This document shows positions 48,978 through 57,345 of a stretch of DNA of 64,000 bases, piece by piece; positions within the stretch are counted from its first letter, which is position 1, and every line of letters begins with the position of its first letter. This DNA is from OFTM382 sp964352615. Lineage in GTDB: Bacteria > Planctomycetota > Phycisphaerae > Phycisphaerales > UBA1924. The translations under genes and the position numbers were made by a program. Location: positions 1 through 64,000 of the forward strand of contig CAYGSG010000006.1 in NCBI GenBank assembly GCA_964352615.1. Direction: 5' to 3'. The notes under the pieces are model-generated. The model worked only from the letters and a program-made list of their open reading frames with translations. It was not told the origin of the DNA and did not search any database.

Positions 48978-49015
48978 AAAGACCCTTGAAATATAGGGTC
49001 TTTTGCGTTTTTGAC
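48978..49015 (+). terminator. Terminator after tRNA-Leu
   Basis: An 8-bp stem AAAGACCC/GGGTCTTT with loop TTGAAATATA (48978-49003) is followed by TGCGTTTTT. It lies 5 nt after the tRNA and, if the element is inserted at the tRNA 3' end, it belongs to the element rather than to the host. Confidence 0.75.
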
Positions 49016-49018
49016 GCT

Positions 49019-49065
49019 GTAGCCATCAGCCGTAGCCAACCTTGGTGTAGCCATTTTTGTAGCCA
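49019..49065. repeat. Four GTAGCCA direct repeats between tRNA and integrase
   Basis: Exact copies begin at 49019, 49032, 49047 and 49059 (spacings 13, 15, 12). They lie between the tRNA-Leu terminator and the integrase start, the last one ending on the A of the integrase ATG. The position suits integrase or excisionase arm-type binding sites; the spacing is not a fixed helical repeat. Confidence 0.6.
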
Positions 49066-50573
49066 TGATCGCTAGAGTTCCCTTGCATGGACGGGTAGCG
49101 TCATGCATGGTCTCGAAGGCATTGACCGACAGGCTGAGCTACTACCCGACCCGTCAGCGTTGGCGGTTGCGGTATCGGAACGAAGACGGCGTGTTCGGGA
49201 GCAAGCTGTTCGGCCCCCGCTGCAAGCCGGAGGATCAGACGGCCTACGCAACCGCTGTCCTCGAACTCGACCTCTGGCTGAACAAGCGAAACGAGAAGCT
49301 TGACGTTGCCGCCCATGTCGAGGCGATGAAGCAAGCCGAGTCCGACTACAACCGGAGCGGTCCGATCCTCAAAGAAGCTCGACGCCGGTTCAAGGCGGGC
49401 GAGATGTCCAAGGAAGAAGCCGAGGGCGAACTCGTCCGAGCTATCTCTCTCGACATGGAGGGATGGCGGGAGATGGAGCGGCTCAAGCAACCGCAACTCA
49501 GGCTCCTGAATCGGATCAAGGAACTTGAACCTCTCGCCTACCGGGCCGTCGAACTTGACGAGGAAAACCGTCAGCTTCGAGAAGAGAACGATCATCTCAG
49601 GGCGTTGCTCGCTGCAAGCGGCAGAGCAGCCGCTACGGAGGTTGGCGACCTCAGCGAGCTTGTCGAGAAGTTCCTTGACGCTCATTGGGCAAAACTTCGA
49701 TCAAACGATCGGCAAGAGAAAACAATGCAGCCGATTCGAGCGTCCGCCCGCAAGGTCGTTGAGTACCTAGCCGGGTTCGAGACGCCGATCATGACCTCCG
49801 CCGATCTCGACGCGACGCCTAGGGCGCTGGCGGAGTATCGAGATTCGATCGTCTCGCAGCTTGCCGACAAGTCGAGCGGATGGGCGCGGAAGCAACTCGA
49901 CGGACCGAAGCATTTCTGCGAATGGCTCGTTGCCCGAGGCTACCTCGCCGCCATGCCTCGAAGTATTACCCGAGACTGGATGAGCGTGGGCGTTGATGAA
50001 CCCTGCCCGACGTTCTTCTCGGTCGAGGAACTCCGCAACCTCTGGGCTGTGTCCGAGGGGCGCGATCGGATTCGGGTCTTGCTCATCATGGGGATGAACT
50101 GCGCGTACCGAGAGCGAGACCTCGTGACGTTGAAGGCGTCCGAGATCGACCTCTCCGGGCGGGAGATTCGCAGGGTTCGCAACAAGACGAAGCGGTTCGC
50201 CGAGGGCGTCCCCCAGTGTCATCGGCTATGGAAGACAACCGCGAAGGTTCTCCGCCCTTGGCTCGACCGGAAGCATGACGGCTACCCGTTCGCTGACTTC
50301 GAGGGCGTCTCGTCGGAACTCTGCTCGTTCATCGACGCGACGATTCCGGGCAACGCCACTCTGCCCTACGGAGAGAAGCGATACGCGAAGTCGCTGCGGT
50401 CTACCGCCTCTCAGATGGTCGAGGACTTGACCGAGGGCGATGCTCCGCATCTCGCCTACCAGATGCTCGGAGACCGAGACGGAGGCGTGGGGAAGCATTA
50501 TCGCAAGCGGAGCTTCGAGGCGCTCTACAAGGTCATTGACCAGATGGAGCAGGTGCTTGACCTCAAGGACTGA
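49065..50573 (+). CDS. Divergent tyrosine integrase next to tRNA-Leu
   Basis: 502 residues. A coiled-coil-rich region (about 85-185) precedes a SAM-like core-binding domain (about 195-300) and a catalytic domain (about 315-490). Catalytic candidates: R349 in MNCAYRERDL, K374 or K376 in VRNKTKR, R445 in AKSLRST where the usual box II His is Lys, and H478-Y479 in GVGKHYRK, where LGH is LGD. The pattern is typical of divergent tRNA-integrating enzymes in planctomycetes. It faces away from the tRNA and begins at ATG 49065; ATG 49107 is an alternative start. Confidence 0.8.
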   Translation: MIARVPLHGRVASCMVSKALTDRLSYYPTRQRWRLRYRNEDGVFGSKLFGPRCKPEDQTAYATAVLELDLWLNKRNEKLDVAAHVEAMKQAESDYNRSGPILKEARRRFKAGEMSKEEAEGELVRAISLDMEGWREMERLKQPQLRLLNRIKELEPLAYRAVELDEENRQLREENDHLRALLAASGRAAATEVGDLSELVEKFLDAHWAKLRSNDRQEKTMQPIRASARKVVEYLAGFETPIMTSADLDATPRALAEYRDSIVSQLADKSSGWARKQLDGPKHFCEWLVARGYLAAMPRSITRDWMSVGVDEPCPTFFSVEELRNLWAVSEGRDRIRVLLIMGMNCAYRERDLVTLKASEIDLSGREIRRVRNKTKRFAEGVPQCHRLWKTTAKVLRPWLDRKHDGYPFADFEGVSSELCSFIDATIPGNATLPYGEKRYAKSLRSTASQMVEDLTEGDAPHLAYQMLGDRDGGVGKHYRKRSFEALYKVIDQMEQVLDLKD

Positions 50574-50639
50574 AACTCTGGTAAAGATATTCTACTCAAC
50601 TTCGGATACGGAGAAGTTGACGATTTCTTCTACCCCAAC

Positions 50640-50717
50640 ACTGATACAGTTGAGTTGAAGAACACAGCTACCTCCAATACTGATACAGTTGAGTTGAAGA
50701 AAATAGCCACCCTATTC
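50640..50717. repeat. Two tandem 39-bp direct repeats
   Basis: Two copies begin at 50640 and 50679. The first 23 bases are identical (beginning ACTGATACAGTTGAGTTG, positions 50640-50662 and 50679-50701), then the copies diverge (CACAGCTACC against AATAGCCACC). They lie in the 260-base stretch between the integrase stop and the first small gene. A related segment with GGATACGGAG and AAGTTGA lies at 50602-50620. Two copies only, so iteron-like or operator use is uncertain. Confidence 0.65.
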
Positions 50718-50832
50718 TCCAAATATTACTAATGCGTTAATCTGTTCTTCATGCTCTTGCCCGCTTACTAGGGGCGTATCTAGTGTTCCTCATGGCGAGC
50801 GTGGTGCCCGCCGCTTGAAAAGGAACACGGAT

Positions 50833-51096
50833 ATGAACAGCGATCGATTTAACGACATGCAAGACAAGATGGAACGTGCCCGTAGAGGCATCGTTAGCGA
50901 ACTCATCGCCGGAGGCATGATGGACAAGCTCTCTGCGCTCTCCTGCGGCATCGAGTTTGACAGCTTCACCACTCGACCGGGCGAGGACTGGTTCCACTAC
51001 GAGGCATACGTCATGCTCGACAACGAGTACCACTGCCGCATCACTTACTCGGGCGAGAACATCGAGTTCTACCCGTTCGAGGAGGCGTCGGCATGA
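50833..51096 (+). CDS. Small unknown protein of the element (87 aa)
   Basis: Starts at ATG 50833 with AAGGA about 8 nt upstream; a TTG at 50815 gives a six-residue extension. 87 residues: helical, Met-rich first half (FNDMQDKMERARRGIVSEL) and a beta-rich, acidic second half with EDWFHYEAYVMLDNEYHCRI. No family recognised. First of three genes linked by 4-nt overlaps. Confidence 0.6.
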   Translation: MNSDRFNDMQDKMERARRGIVSELIAGGMMDKLSALSCGIEFDSFTTRPGEDWFHYEAYVMLDNEYHCRITYSGENIEFYPFEEASA

Positions 51097-51470
51097 ACCC
51101 TTCGCAAACGACGAAGCAGATGACGACCGTTGCGGACCCGAGATTCAGCGTGCAGAAGGCTCTCGCTGAACTTGAACGACGCGGCAGAGAAGAACCCCCT
51201 AGCGAGGAAAAGGTGAGGTACGACCGTTGGCTGACCGCTGTGATGGGAACCATCCAGCGGGCAAACGCCGCTGTCGGCCTCTTGTTCCATGCCGAGTTCG
51301 GGCAAGACTCGCGGGACAGGCAGACTGAGATCTGTCTTGACCCGCCCGAGGATGGCTTCGACGGATCGGTTCACCGCAGGGACATTCTCGACGGCAAGGT
51401 TGTTGATGAACGGGTCTTCTGGTTTGTGAGCCTCGGCGATCGAGTCAACTTTCTGGAGGTGTCGGCATGA
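51093..51470 (+). CDS. Small unknown protein of the element (125 aa)
   Basis: Starts at ATG 51093, overlapping the previous stop and preceded by GAGGAGG, an excellent ribosome binding site. 125 residues: charged N-terminus with ALAELERRGREEPPSEEKV, then WLTAVMGTIQRANAAVGLLF and a beta-rich C-terminus. No motif recognised. Its stop overlaps the next start. Confidence 0.6.
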   Translation: MNPSQTTKQMTTVADPRFSVQKALAELERRGREEPPSEEKVRYDRWLTAVMGTIQRANAAVGLLFHAEFGQDSRDRQTEICLDPPEDGFDGSVHRRDILDGKVVDERVFWFVSLGDRVNFLEVSA

Positions 51471-51814
51471 CCCGAGATGAACTCGAAGCATCGCACCGAG
51501 AAGAGTCAGACGGATCAGAGCGAAACAATCCTTGGGAGTTCATGCGTCTGCTCGACGGCATCCGGAGAAACATCCGAGGCCATCTCAAGGTCCACCATAC
51601 TGCGGGTGCTTACCCGGACTGGGCGGTTGAAGAGATCGCTTTCCTTGGTGTCGCAATCAACTCGGTTGAGGGCGTCTATGTCAACGGCGTGATCGTCAAC
51701 TCGCTGAGAGGCGTAGAGATTGGCTATCGCTACGAGGCTGTCGGCGATACCTCCTACTCGCTCATCCTCGAAGAGCCCCGACCGATCTCCGTCAACGATT
51801 CGGTTCCCGCCTGA
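51467..51814 (+). CDS. Small unknown protein of the element (115 aa)
   Basis: Starts at ATG 51467 with GGAGGTG 6 nt upstream. 115 residues. The N-terminus is acidic (MTRDELEASHREESDGSE), followed by a helical stretch and a beta-rich C-terminus (GVYVNGVIVNSLRGVEIGY). No family recognised. Third gene of the overlapping set. Confidence 0.58.
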   Translation: MTRDELEASHREESDGSERNNPWEFMRLLDGIRRNIRGHLKVHHTAGAYPDWAVEEIAFLGVAINSVEGVYVNGVIVNSLRGVEIGYRYEAVGDTSYSLILEEPRPISVNDSVPA

Positions 51815-51954
51815 GCCTTACTGTTACCCGCCCCAATGAACCCGCCGCCGCAGAGGTGCGGTTCTCGGTTTTTCTGTCCTTGTTCCTACCCGTCTCCGTC
51901 TCAGCGTAGAGGCGGGCGGGATTTCAGACGGATTTATAGACAAGCGGAGACCGC

Positions 51955-52080
51955 ATGGAACACGACCTTCGAGAGATCAGCCCCTCGCTCCATGACAAAG
52001 CTCGTAGAGCCATCCTCGATGATCGAGACGCCATCGCTTTGGTCTGCTTGGCGGGTATACGCGGAGACATAGGAGGTTGA
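51955..52080 (+). CDS. Very small gene (41 aa)
   Basis: ATG 51955 with GGAG 6 nt upstream, ending in a TGA at 52078-52080. The encoded 41-residue protein is charged with LHDKARRAILDDRDAIALVC. Its last codons contain the AGGAGG that serves the next gene, whose ATG is 3 nt beyond the stop, so the two are probably coupled. Possibly real, possibly only a leader peptide. Confidence 0.45.
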   Translation: MEHDLREISPSLHDKARRAILDDRDAIALVCLAGIRGDIGG

Positions 52081-52083
52081 AAG

Positions 52084-52461
52084 ATGACGTATCCTTCCGA
52101 CAGCGAAGTCAAAGCCCAAGTCCAAGAGGCCATGTCTGGACTGCCCGATCCCAGCGAGCTTGACGCCGGGTCGGTTATCGACGGAATCTATGAGTCATAC
52201 TGCTGGGGGCTCTCCGCAGAGGAGGAGCAAGCCCAACTCGACCTGATCGGATCGGCGGTTCTCAACCGAGATCCGGTTGCGACTTTCATCGGCTCTCGAC
52301 CGACGGAGAGCGTCTTCGCTCCGCTCATGGTCTACGTCTCGTCCATCCGCTTCCTCGATGTCAAGACCCAATGCATGCGGATGCTGTTGCTCTACGAACG
52401 GGGCCGTCAATGGCAGTTCGTCGGACCCGAGAGCTTCAACGCCCAACTCTTCGAGTCCTGA
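52084..52461 (+). CDS. Small unknown acidic protein of the element (125 aa)
   Basis: 125 residues from ATG 52084, preceded by AGGAGG. Acidic: DGIYESYCWGLSAEEEQAQL, then FAPLMVYVSSIRFLDVKTQC and a hydrophobic C-terminal half. No family recognised. Last of the small genes before a 0.5-kb leader of the primase-like gene. Confidence 0.6.
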   Translation: MTYPSDSEVKAQVQEAMSGLPDPSELDAGSVIDGIYESYCWGLSAEEEQAQLDLIGSAVLNRDPVATFIGSRPTESVFAPLMVYVSSIRFLDVKTQCMRMLLLYERGRQWQFVGPESFNAQLFES

Positions 52462-52839
52462 GGACTGATCCGTTCAGTCTGTCGCCGCAGATGCGGCGGC
52501 GGGTGCTGCCCTTGCTTCATACCCATTTACCCCCTAGGGGGGCAGACGAGAGAAGCAACGGACTGCTGTAATCTTTGGCATTTACGCATCGTCCGCATGA
52601 TGATCTATCGGCTCTTCAAAACGGCCGTAGCAGACGCTGTGGGCTATATATATTATCTAGCCCCCTCTGCTGTAAATGGGTAGAACAACGGTCGCAAAAA
52701 TGCTATCCGTTTTCAGTGAACCATGCCGCTCCGACGCCGTAGTGATGTAGCCGTAAATGGCTGCGACCAATGCCGATCACGAAAAAAGTTGCTGGTCTCG
52801 ACATTTTTTGGACTTGTGATGTAGGGCTATTCGGATCGT

Positions 52840-52863
52840 TTGTCGAATACATAGATACGACAA
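52840..52863. repeat. Operator-like inverted repeat
   Basis: TTGTCGAAT-ACATAG-ATACGACAA: 9-bp arms with one A/A mismatch and a 6-nt spacer, about 110 nt before the primase-like start. A second short pair, TGAGA...TCTCA (52870-52886), follows. Such symmetry is typical of dimeric repressor sites. Confidence 0.5.
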
Positions 52864-52909
52864 CTGATCTGAGACCGTCTATCTCAATACAAATAACCTT
52901 GCAAGGCAG

Positions 52910-52952
52910 CGAGGGTCATGGGGTCTGATGACGGTCTCCCCCATGGCCCTCG
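52910..52952 (+). promoter_or_regulatory. Hairpin in the primase-like gene leader
   Basis: CGAGGGTCATGGGG (52910-52923) and CCCCATGGCCCTCG (52939-52952) form a 14-bp stem with one G/T change and a 15-nt loop. It covers the upstream ATG at 52928 and ends 20 nt before the better start at 52973, so it may control translation; no T run follows, so it is not a terminator. Confidence 0.55.
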
Positions 52953-52972
52953 TTCTCTATGGAGAGACCGAC

Positions 52973-55843
52973 ATGACGACAAACGAAACCGTTTTTGCCG
53001 ATGACTTCTCGTTCCTCGACGACGACCTTGATCTGGAGCTGAAGCCTCCGCCGCCGCCCATGGTCGATGACAACATCTTTGGCGTACCGGATGACGGCTC
53101 CAACATCGAGATACTTTCAGAGCAGGCGGAGGCTGCGGAACTGTCCTCCGAAATCCCTTTAAAGGGTTCTCGCTCCGAGAAGAACGAATCGACGGAGGCG
53201 GTCGGAGACGCCTCTCGATTCATCCACTGGCTCGGCCTCGATCCCTTTAACTATTCCTATATGGTCGATGGACAGACAGGACTGAGGGGCGGAACAGAGC
53301 GGCCCGAGCGAGCCGATGACCTCGCTGCGATGTCCGTCGAGTCTGACTCGGTCGTCGGAGTCTGGGTCGGTATCAATCCGGCGATCGATCCAATGATCAG
53401 CAAAGTCAAGCTCGGAAATGCTGACATCAGTCGCAGGCTTCATCTCGTCTTCGACCTCGACCCCAACAACAAGGACAGTCCGCCGGACAACAAGCTCGAA
53501 GCCCTTGCAAAGCTCGACGAGTTCCTCGCATGCCTGGGCTTCGCCGCTCGCATCAACGTCGATAGCGGCAACGGCGGCCTGATCCTCGTCAAGGTCGATC
53601 TGCCGGTAAAGGACTATACGGACGGCCCCAAGGGCTACATACAGCGGCTCTACGACGGACTAAACGAGGCTCTTCGGCGAGCCGGATTTGATTGGCATGT
53701 CGATCAAGCATGCAAGGACGCTTGCCGTATCGTTGGCCTTCCGGGCTCGATGAATCGGAAGCCTGGATTCAAGCCGGTCATGCGGTCGATCCTCGGCGAG
53801 CCGACCGTTGGCGAGCCCATGAGCGAGGCTGACTTCAAGCAACTGATCGAGCGGATGCCGAGTAGGGACAAGACGAGGGTTGCTCCTCCGCCGCCCGCCC
53901 AAGCAGACCGCCAATCGTCCGACGCGGTCGCCCTTGGCAGTTCATCGGACTTCCGCAGGCGGCTCCTATGGGCGATGCTCTGCGAGGAGTTTGGCAACGA
54001 GGACATCGAGCGTACCCGCAACATGCTCTCCGAGGGCGGCTTCGAGATCATCGACGATGACGGCGAGGGCGTCTTCATCGTCAGCCCATACGCCGATCAA
54101 TACTCAACGCCGCAGAGCGATACGGATGTCAAGGTCTATCCGTCCATGAGGGTTGCGGCCTTCCATGAATCAGACAAGCAGCTTGATTGGGACGGCTACG
54201 AGGGCTTCGCCCAAGAGTTTCTGCCGCAGTTCTGGTCGAAGTTCGAGGCCCGCCTAGCGGAGCGAGAAGAAGAATGGGAACGCAGTCGGTCGGGTCGGCT
54301 CTCGTCGCCGTCCGAGTACTTCGAGCCGATGGACAGTTCTCCGCCGTTGGCAGATGCTGACAGTCTGACCGACGATGAACTCGCCGAGATCATGGATCAG
54401 AGCAGTACGCATCGCAAGGTTGAGCTATCAGCCGATGCGTTCGGTCCGGAACTCTGCAACATCGTCGATACTGTTCTCGACGAGATGAACTACAAGGGCA
54501 TTGGCGGAGCGACCTTGTTCTGCCTCATGCCGACGCTTGGCATGCTCCTCGGCAAGCGTCTGCTCATCCGAGAGAAGCGTTTCGACATGGCGAAGGGATC
54601 GTTCCGCTACGCCAACTCGACGGTCATCTACAACGACAAGACCGCAGGGGCAAAGACCAAGGCCATCGAGGCCCTGCTTGATCCGCAGTACGGCGAGATC
54701 GCATGGTTCTCGGCGGGCCGGAACGTCATCGAGCTTGGGAACTCAATGAACGATGTCGTCGAGCGTTGCGGCCATCTTATCAGCAAGAGGAGCAAGGACG
54801 CCGCCGAGCAGAAGTTCGAGGCCGAGCAGGCATGCCGAGACTCCATGGACGGCTTCCTTATCAACGCCGATGACGACATCGAGGGCTTCGGCAAGCTGAG
54901 CGGCAACAGGGACTGGTCAACGAAGAAACAGCATCTGAACATTCTGACAAGCGGAGCGGACCTCTCGCTGCCGAACAAGGACTTCTTCCGGATCTACCTC
55001 GATAGCTGCGTCAGCATGATCGTCTCCGGTCAGCCCGAGCGGCTATCGCAGGAGTTCCCTTTCGACTCCAAGAACATCGACTCCGGCCTAGCCGGTCGAT
55101 GCGTCTACTTCTCAGGCGGCTTTCCATACGAGTACGTCGAGGGGCGAGGCGACCAAGCGAGGAAGGAAGCCGTCTATCGGCGTATTGGGGCAATAAGAAG
55201 CCATAACGGATTCGTCGAGGTTACGTTCGACAACATCGACGTATCGGGGATCTTCGGCAACCGGAGAGAGAGCTACCAACGATTCGCTCGGCTCCATCCG
55301 GACATCGCCGAGAAGTTCCGAGCGAAGTTCAGAGACATCGCAGCCGTATGGGCCGGTATTCGGGCCGTCTGCGAGAAGGACGTTGTCGATCCGAGTAGGT
55401 CGACGCCGTCGCCTCTTATCTATCAGTTCGAGGATGACGAGACACCGCCGGCCAGCGGCCATAACGGCAAGCGGATCATGGCGACGATCGACGCTTCGGA
55501 GTACTTCTTCGGCTTCTACGACCTGCTCTTCGACTCGCTGCTCAACTACTACATCGACATCAGCGACGCCGACCCATTCGCTCAGATGCAGCGTCAGATC
55601 CTTCTCGACTTCTACGGCCGTCCAAAGGGCGTCATGGCGAAGTCTGATCTACAGAAGAAGCATGGCAACGGTCGTCGCTACAACGAGTTCGCCAACGTCA
55701 TGCAGTTCCTCGAAGACAAGTCGCTCGTCGAGACGAGGGCGACGAGCGGCAAGGGCAAGAAGTACGTCGAACTAACCGACCGAGGCCGCAGAGCCATCGA
55801 GCGGATGTACGAAGACATCGACGTTCCGGTTGATGGCGACTGA
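52973..55843 (+). CDS. Primase-like replication protein with DUF3987-like region
   Basis: 956 residues from ATG 52973 (GGAGAG 8 nt upstream); ATG 52928 adds 15 residues but lies in the hairpin. Residues about 130-280 resemble an archaeo-eukaryotic primase (PrimPol) core: LHLVFDLDPNNKDSPPDN with the DLD metal pair, INVDSGNGGLI and RIVGLPGSMNRKPG. The central part (about 480-780) is like DUF3987, with NILTSGADLSLPNKDF and VSGQPERL, but its P-loop is degenerate: TAGAKTK replaces the usual GSGKS type. The C-terminus is a winged helix (about 850-930). Probably the initiator of element replication. Confidence 0.7.
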   Translation: MTTNETVFADDFSFLDDDLDLELKPPPPPMVDDNIFGVPDDGSNIEILSEQAEAAELSSEIPLKGSRSEKNESTEAVGDASRFIHWLGLDPFNYSYMVDGQTGLRGGTERPERADDLAAMSVESDSVVGVWVGINPAIDPMISKVKLGNADISRRLHLVFDLDPNNKDSPPDNKLEALAKLDEFLACLGFAARINVDSGNGGLILVKVDLPVKDYTDGPKGYIQRLYDGLNEALRRAGFDWHVDQACKDACRIVGLPGSMNRKPGFKPVMRSILGEPTVGEPMSEADFKQLIERMPSRDKTRVAPPPPAQADRQSSDAVALGSSSDFRRRLLWAMLCEEFGNEDIERTRNMLSEGGFEIIDDDGEGVFIVSPYADQYSTPQSDTDVKVYPSMRVAAFHESDKQLDWDGYEGFAQEFLPQFWSKFEARLAEREEEWERSRSGRLSSPSEYFEPMDSSPPLADADSLTDDELAEIMDQSSTHRKVELSADAFGPELCNIVDTVLDEMNYKGIGGATLFCLMPTLGMLLGKRLLIREKRFDMAKGSFRYANSTVIYNDKTAGAKTKAIEALLDPQYGEIAWFSAGRNVIELGNSMNDVVERCGHLISKRSKDAAEQKFEAEQACRDSMDGFLINADDDIEGFGKLSGNRDWSTKKQHLNILTSGADLSLPNKDFFRIYLDSCVSMIVSGQPERLSQEFPFDSKNIDSGLAGRCVYFSGGFPYEYVEGRGDQARKEAVYRRIGAIRSHNGFVEVTFDNIDVSGIFGNRRESYQRFARLHPDIAEKFRAKFRDIAAVWAGIRAVCEKDVVDPSRSTPSPLIYQFEDDETPPASGHNGKRIMATIDASEYFFGFYDLLFDSLLNYYIDISDADPFAQMQRQILLDFYGRPKGVMAKSDLQKKHGNGRRYNEFANVMQFLEDKSLVETRATSGKGKKYVELTDRGRRAIERMYEDIDVPVDGD

Positions 55844-55852
55844 CGCCAACGG

Positions 55853-56773
55853 TCAGAACGAGATGCTCTCGCTCAGAGCAGCGAGTTCGTCGGCGGTCCG
55901 CTGAACGTACCGTTTGGTCGTGTTCAGATCGGAGTGGCCGAGCAGACTCGCCAAGGCAACGAGATCGTTGCTCGTCTCTTCGAGGAAGCGACGCCCGAAA
56001 GTATGGCGGAGCAGATGCGGATGAACCGGAACGCCGATCGCCGCTGAGTACCTCCGGAAGATGCAGCGGACGCCCCGATCGGTCAGAGCCCCTCGCTCGC
56101 CGAGGAACAAGTACTCGCCATCAAACTGCGGGCGGCTTTCGAGGTAGCGAAGAAGGGCCTTTCGGGCGGCGAGCGGAATCGGAACCAGTCGCATCTTCGA
56201 GCCTTTGCCGAGTACCCGAGCCCAGCCGCTCCGCTCGGAGAGTTCGACGTTGCTCAGGGTCAGCGAGACCAGTTCAGAAACTCTCAGCCCGGTGCCGAGA
56301 AAGACGTGAAACAACGCTGCCGCTCGAAGATCGCCTCGGACCTCGGCTTCTCGAAGCAGCTTGCGGACCTCGGCTCGGCTGAGTCCCTTCGGAGCGAGCG
56401 GCTGCCTGCGGAGTTCCTTGATGTGAGCGGCGGGCGACGACGGAAGCTCTCCGGTGGAGGCGAGCCATCCGAAGATCCGCCGCAGAACAACGAGCGATCG
56501 GTTGACCGTAGCAACGGCTCGCTGCTTCCGGCGAGCGAGATGCTCCCGGTAGTCGGCGATGTCTCTGCCGACGACCCGACTCCATGCGAGCGGCTCAGCG
56601 TTCGCTTCGACATACCAGCGACCGAAGCCGTAGAGATCGGACCGGATCGCTCGGCGGCTTGCTGCTGCGTAGTCGGTCTGCTCAAAGAAGCGGGCGAGGG
56701 TCGGTTCGATGACCTCGGCCAAGGACCGCTCGAAAGCATTATCGCTCCGGTTATTCATGGATGCTGGCTCCAT
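55853..56773 (-). CDS. XerC/D-type tyrosine recombinase (second recombinase of the element)
   Basis: 306 residues (302 if the ATG at 56758 is used). N-terminal SAM-like domain about 20-110, catalytic domain about 125-300 with the full set: R164 in GTGLRVSEL, K190/K193 in LGKGSKMR, H253 and R256 in HPHLLRHTFG, H280 in LGHSD, Y289 in TTKRYVQ. It is canonical, unlike the tRNA-proximal integrase. It could resolve multimers, invert a segment or be the integrase of an older nested element. It ends 9 nt from the convergent primase-like gene and is last of three minus-strand genes. Confidence 0.88.
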   Translation of the reverse strand: MEPASMNNRSDNAFERSLAEVIEPTLARFFEQTDYAAASRRAIRSDLYGFGRWYVEANAEPLAWSRVVGRDIADYREHLARRKQRAVATVNRSLVVLRRIFGWLASTGELPSSPAAHIKELRRQPLAPKGLSRAEVRKLLREAEVRGDLRAAALFHVFLGTGLRVSELVSLTLSNVELSERSGWARVLGKGSKMRLVPIPLAARKALLRYLESRPQFDGEYLFLGERGALTDRGVRCIFRRYSAAIGVPVHPHLLRHTFGRRFLEETSNDLVALASLLGHSDLNTTKRYVQRTADELAALSESISF

Positions 56774-56845
56774 TCTGGCAGCATGTAGAACTCCTACAAC
56801 ATGAACCCGGGCGATATGTCTTAGCTATCGCCAGGCATTATCAGA

Positions 56846-57313
56846 TCAGTTCCGATTGGACAGGCGGCGGAAGACAGCCGTTAGCACCGATTCGGACCGC
56901 TCCGATTCGAGGCCGTCCGGGTACAACTCGCCGACGACAGCTTCGATGGACGAGCGAGACGCATCGCTGACGCCAAGCTGCTTGAGCCCATCGATGAGAT
57001 CTTGGAGCTTGGGACTCGCCTTCGCTGCTCTCGACCTCCCCTGACGCTTTGGCATCGAACGCTGCTCCATCGCCTTCCGACGAGGGGCGTAGAACAGGAC
57101 CGGTCGCCCATCGATGCCTTCGCCGCTCTCCCGAACTCGCAGGCAGACGGCTTGAAGCTCGGCGTTGTAGAAGGGGCGTTTGGTTCGGATGCAGTAGATC
57201 GGCTTCGGGAAGACTCCCTCGTCGATCAACTCGTACAGCCTCGCTCTACTGAGATGGAGCATCCGAGCCATGTCGCTCATCGACGCCGCAGCCTTGATGC
57301 GTTGGTCGCTCAT
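56846..57313 (-). CDS. AlpA-like HTH protein
   Basis: 155 residues with AAGGAC upstream. Residues 6-50 form a MerR/AlpA-type HTH (SMSDMARMLHLSRARLYELI, then EGVFPKPIYCIRTKRPFY). The next 50 residues are basic (PRRKAMEQRSMPKRQGRSR) and the C-terminus (about 105-155) contains LQDLIDGLKQLGV and SVLTAVFRRLS. It resembles excisionases or transcription activators of prophage-like elements. It sits between the RuvB-like and recombinase genes, spacings 32 and 72 nt, suggesting a common transcript. Confidence 0.75.
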   Translation of the reverse strand: MSDQRIKAAASMSDMARMLHLSRARLYELIDEGVFPKPIYCIRTKRPFYNAELQAVCLRVRESGEGIDGRPVLFYAPRRKAMEQRSMPKRQGRSRAAKASPKLQDLIDGLKQLGVSDASRSSIEAVVGELYPDGLESERSESVLTAVFRRLSNRN

Positions 57314-57345
57314 GGTTGAAGTCCTTTCGCGGGGAAGAGGGAAGA

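Larger units (their letters stand above)
52462..52972. promoter_or_regulatory. Regulatory/possible origin region before the primase-like gene
   Basis: Half a kilobase with no supported gene, clearly more AT-rich than its surroundings. It holds GGGCTA...TAGCCC flanking an AT-rich block TATATATTATC (52641-52663), the sequence GTAAATGG twice (52672, 52753) with inverted counterparts (CCATTTAC at 52523, CATTTACG near 52580), an inverted repeat TTGTCGAAT/ATACGACAA (52840-52863) and the 14-bp hairpin at 52910-52952. Promoter or replication-origin roles are possible; none is proved. Confidence 0.5.

Noticed and set aside
50640..50717. Direct repeats as a CRISPR array
   Set aside because: Only two units, no conserved full repeat and no cas genes in the window.
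51836..52072. A plus-strand open frame between the small genes
   Set aside because: It overlaps the 41-residue frame with the better ribosome binding site and begins in a Pro/Arg/Cys-rich, non-protein-like stretch.
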